A stretch of DNA of 64,000 nucleotides from Actinomycetota bacterium (GTDB lineage: Bacteria; Actinomycetota; Thermoleophilia; Gaiellales; Gaiellaceae), in assembly GCA_005888315.1 (NCBI GenBank), contig VAWH01000019.1, positions 1 through 64,000 on the forward strand. The letters run 5' to 3'. Shown piece by piece: positions 63,238 to 64,000 of this stretch (its first letter is position 1; every line of letters starts with the position of its first letter). The notes under the pieces were generated by a model. It was not told the DNA's origin and did not search any database. It was given only the letters and a program-made list of their open reading frames with translations. The position numbers were made by a program, and so were the translations under genes.

Positions 63238-64000
63238 ACGTCGCGCGCGAACCACTGCCGGCGCCAGAGTCGCCTGTAGCCGAGCGACCGGTTGAGCTCG
63301 AGCATGGCGATGTTGTCCTCGTCGCTCGCAGTCAGGATCTCGCGAATGCCGTGCTCCGCAGCCCAGTTGATCGTGTGCAGCTTCGCCAGTCGAGCGAGGC
63401 CCTGACCGCGGAACCGCGGCACGGTCGCGGTCCACTCGTTTTCGGCCTGGCGCCGCTCGGCGTCGACGAGCAACCACGAGAGCGAGACCGGCCGCCGGTC
63501 ACCGTCGAGAATCGTGAACGAGCCGCTTCGCTCGAGGAGCGGGTTCTCGAACATCGCCTGGCGCCATTCCTCGAGGGTCGGCGCCGGCCCCGCCGGCACG
63601 AAGGCGCCTGCCTCGGCCCAGAGCCCGTAGAGGTCGCGCTCGCGACCGGCGAGTCCGTCCAGGCTCGCGACTTCGAAGCCGTCCCGCTGCGGGAGCTCGA
63701 GACGGTCGGGGGCGAGGCTGCAGACGATGTCGGCCTCGGTCGCTTGGTAGCCGCGAGCGATCGCAAACGCTGCGCCTTCCGAGTCGTTCTCGACGACCGT
63801 CCCGAGCCGCCTCGCGCCGGCCTCGATCGCGTGGCGCTCGACACGCTCAGCGAGCTCCGTGCCGAGGCCGCGACCGCGATGCCCCGGCCGCACCGCCACC
63901 CACGCCCGCGCTTCGTCCGTCGACCCACCTTCCCATTTGAGGTACGCGCTTCCGTAGCCGACGACCGCGCCGCCGTCGAGGGCGATCAGCGAGAGACGGC
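63234..64000 (-). CDS. Tandem-domain GNAT acetyltransferase, N-terminus outside the window
   Basis: The open frame runs off the right edge; 255 residues are visible. Two GNAT-like copies are present: the first has VRPGHRGRGLGTELAERV, the second PRFRGQGLARLAKLHTINWA and EDNIAMLELNRSLGYRRLW near the C-terminus. The layout resembles the GNAT protein at 4244-5194. Substrate unknown. Its stop shares CTAG with the B12 operon's last gene. Confidence 0.82.
   Translation of the reverse strand, partial: RLSLIALDGGAVVGYGSAYLKWEGGSTDEARAWVAVRPGHRGRGLGTELAERVERHAIEAGARRLGTVVENDSEGAAFAIARGYQATEADIVCSLAPDRLELPQRDGFEVASLDGLAGRERDLYGLWAEAGAFVPAGPAPTLEEWRQAMFENPLLERSGSFTILDGDRRPVSLSWLLVDAERRQAENEWTATVPRFRGQGLARLAKLHTINWAAEHGIREILTASDEDNIAMLELNRSLGYRRLWRRQWFARDV

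Overview
The window is high-GC and densely coded, with frequent GTG and TTG starts, many 4-base ATGA/GTGA/TTGA gene overlaps and few spacers. The gene content (no mycothiol genes seen, a K+-independent H+-pumping pyrophosphatase, an HxH-type UvrA finger, a family-4 uracil-DNA glycosylase, a YbdK-like ligase beside a DUF1844 gene, GlsB-type membrane proteins) suggests a deep-branching actinobacterium, perhaps Thermoleophilia. The taxonomy is inference. No insertion sequence, prophage or CRISPR array was found; the region reads as core chromosome.

Layout. 0-0.14 kb: a tRNA-Leu-like gene on the minus strand that lacks a recognisable T arm. 0.28-2.7 kb: polar amino-acid ABC transporter. 2.7-5.2 kb (minus): two-domain GNAT plus a degenerate LarA-like protein. 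5.2-12.2 kb: polA-methyltransferase-hydrolase, then rpsA, coaE and a lytic transglycosylase. 12.2-15.4 kb: a ribbon-helix-helix protein under a palindromic operator, a 39-aa protein, a DUF4097 protein and an MFS exporter; DUF1360 convergent. 15.4-23.0 kb: uvrB, two GlsB-like proteins, a phosphoesterase, an AI-2E-type membrane protein, a PH protein and an ABC exporter. 23.0-26.6 kb: uvrA with a LexA-type box, and a Yip1-type protein. 26.6-28.9 kb (minus): panG-like, panC, panB. 29-34.3 kb: secreted hydrolase, FmdB-like zinc ribbon, uracil-DNA glycosylase, and the t6A genes tsaE, tsaB, rimI, tsaD. 34.3-42.0 kb: subtilase, glutamate dehydrogenase, glutaredoxin-like protein, Rex, glycosyltransferase, YbdK-like ligase, DUF1844. 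42-56.2 kb: secreted multidomain protein, then a potassium/membrane-energy island (H+-pyrophosphatase, KimA-like transporter with a Usp protein, KdpDE-like two-component pair, two APC-Usp fusions, two TrkA/RCK proteins). 56.2-58.2 kb: PQQ-type propeller lipoprotein, a small coiled protein and VanZ. 58.2-63.2 kb: a cobalamin-riboswitch operon. The right edge holds a partial GNAT gene.

The most interesting system is at 58.2-63.2 kb. One cobalamin riboswitch precedes two exported DUF4430 proteins, a complete ECF transporter (T, fused A-A, S) and an exported alpha/alpha-toroid protein with prenyltransferase/squalene-type repeats. DUF4430 and an alpha/alpha barrel are the two halves of animal transcobalamin, so the operon looks like a split, cell-surface transcobalamin-like B12 capture system feeding an ECF importer.

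Two window-wide patterns also stand out. At about twenty genes a TANNNT-type -10 box ends only 6-10 bases before the start codon, which predicts leaderless mRNAs. At seven of nine convergent gene ends the two stop codons share one 4-base palindrome (CTAG five times, TTAA twice). Other notable sites are three direct repeats upstream of the KimA-like operon next to a KdpDE-like pair, and a 112-base nested inverted repeat between the two TrkA genes.
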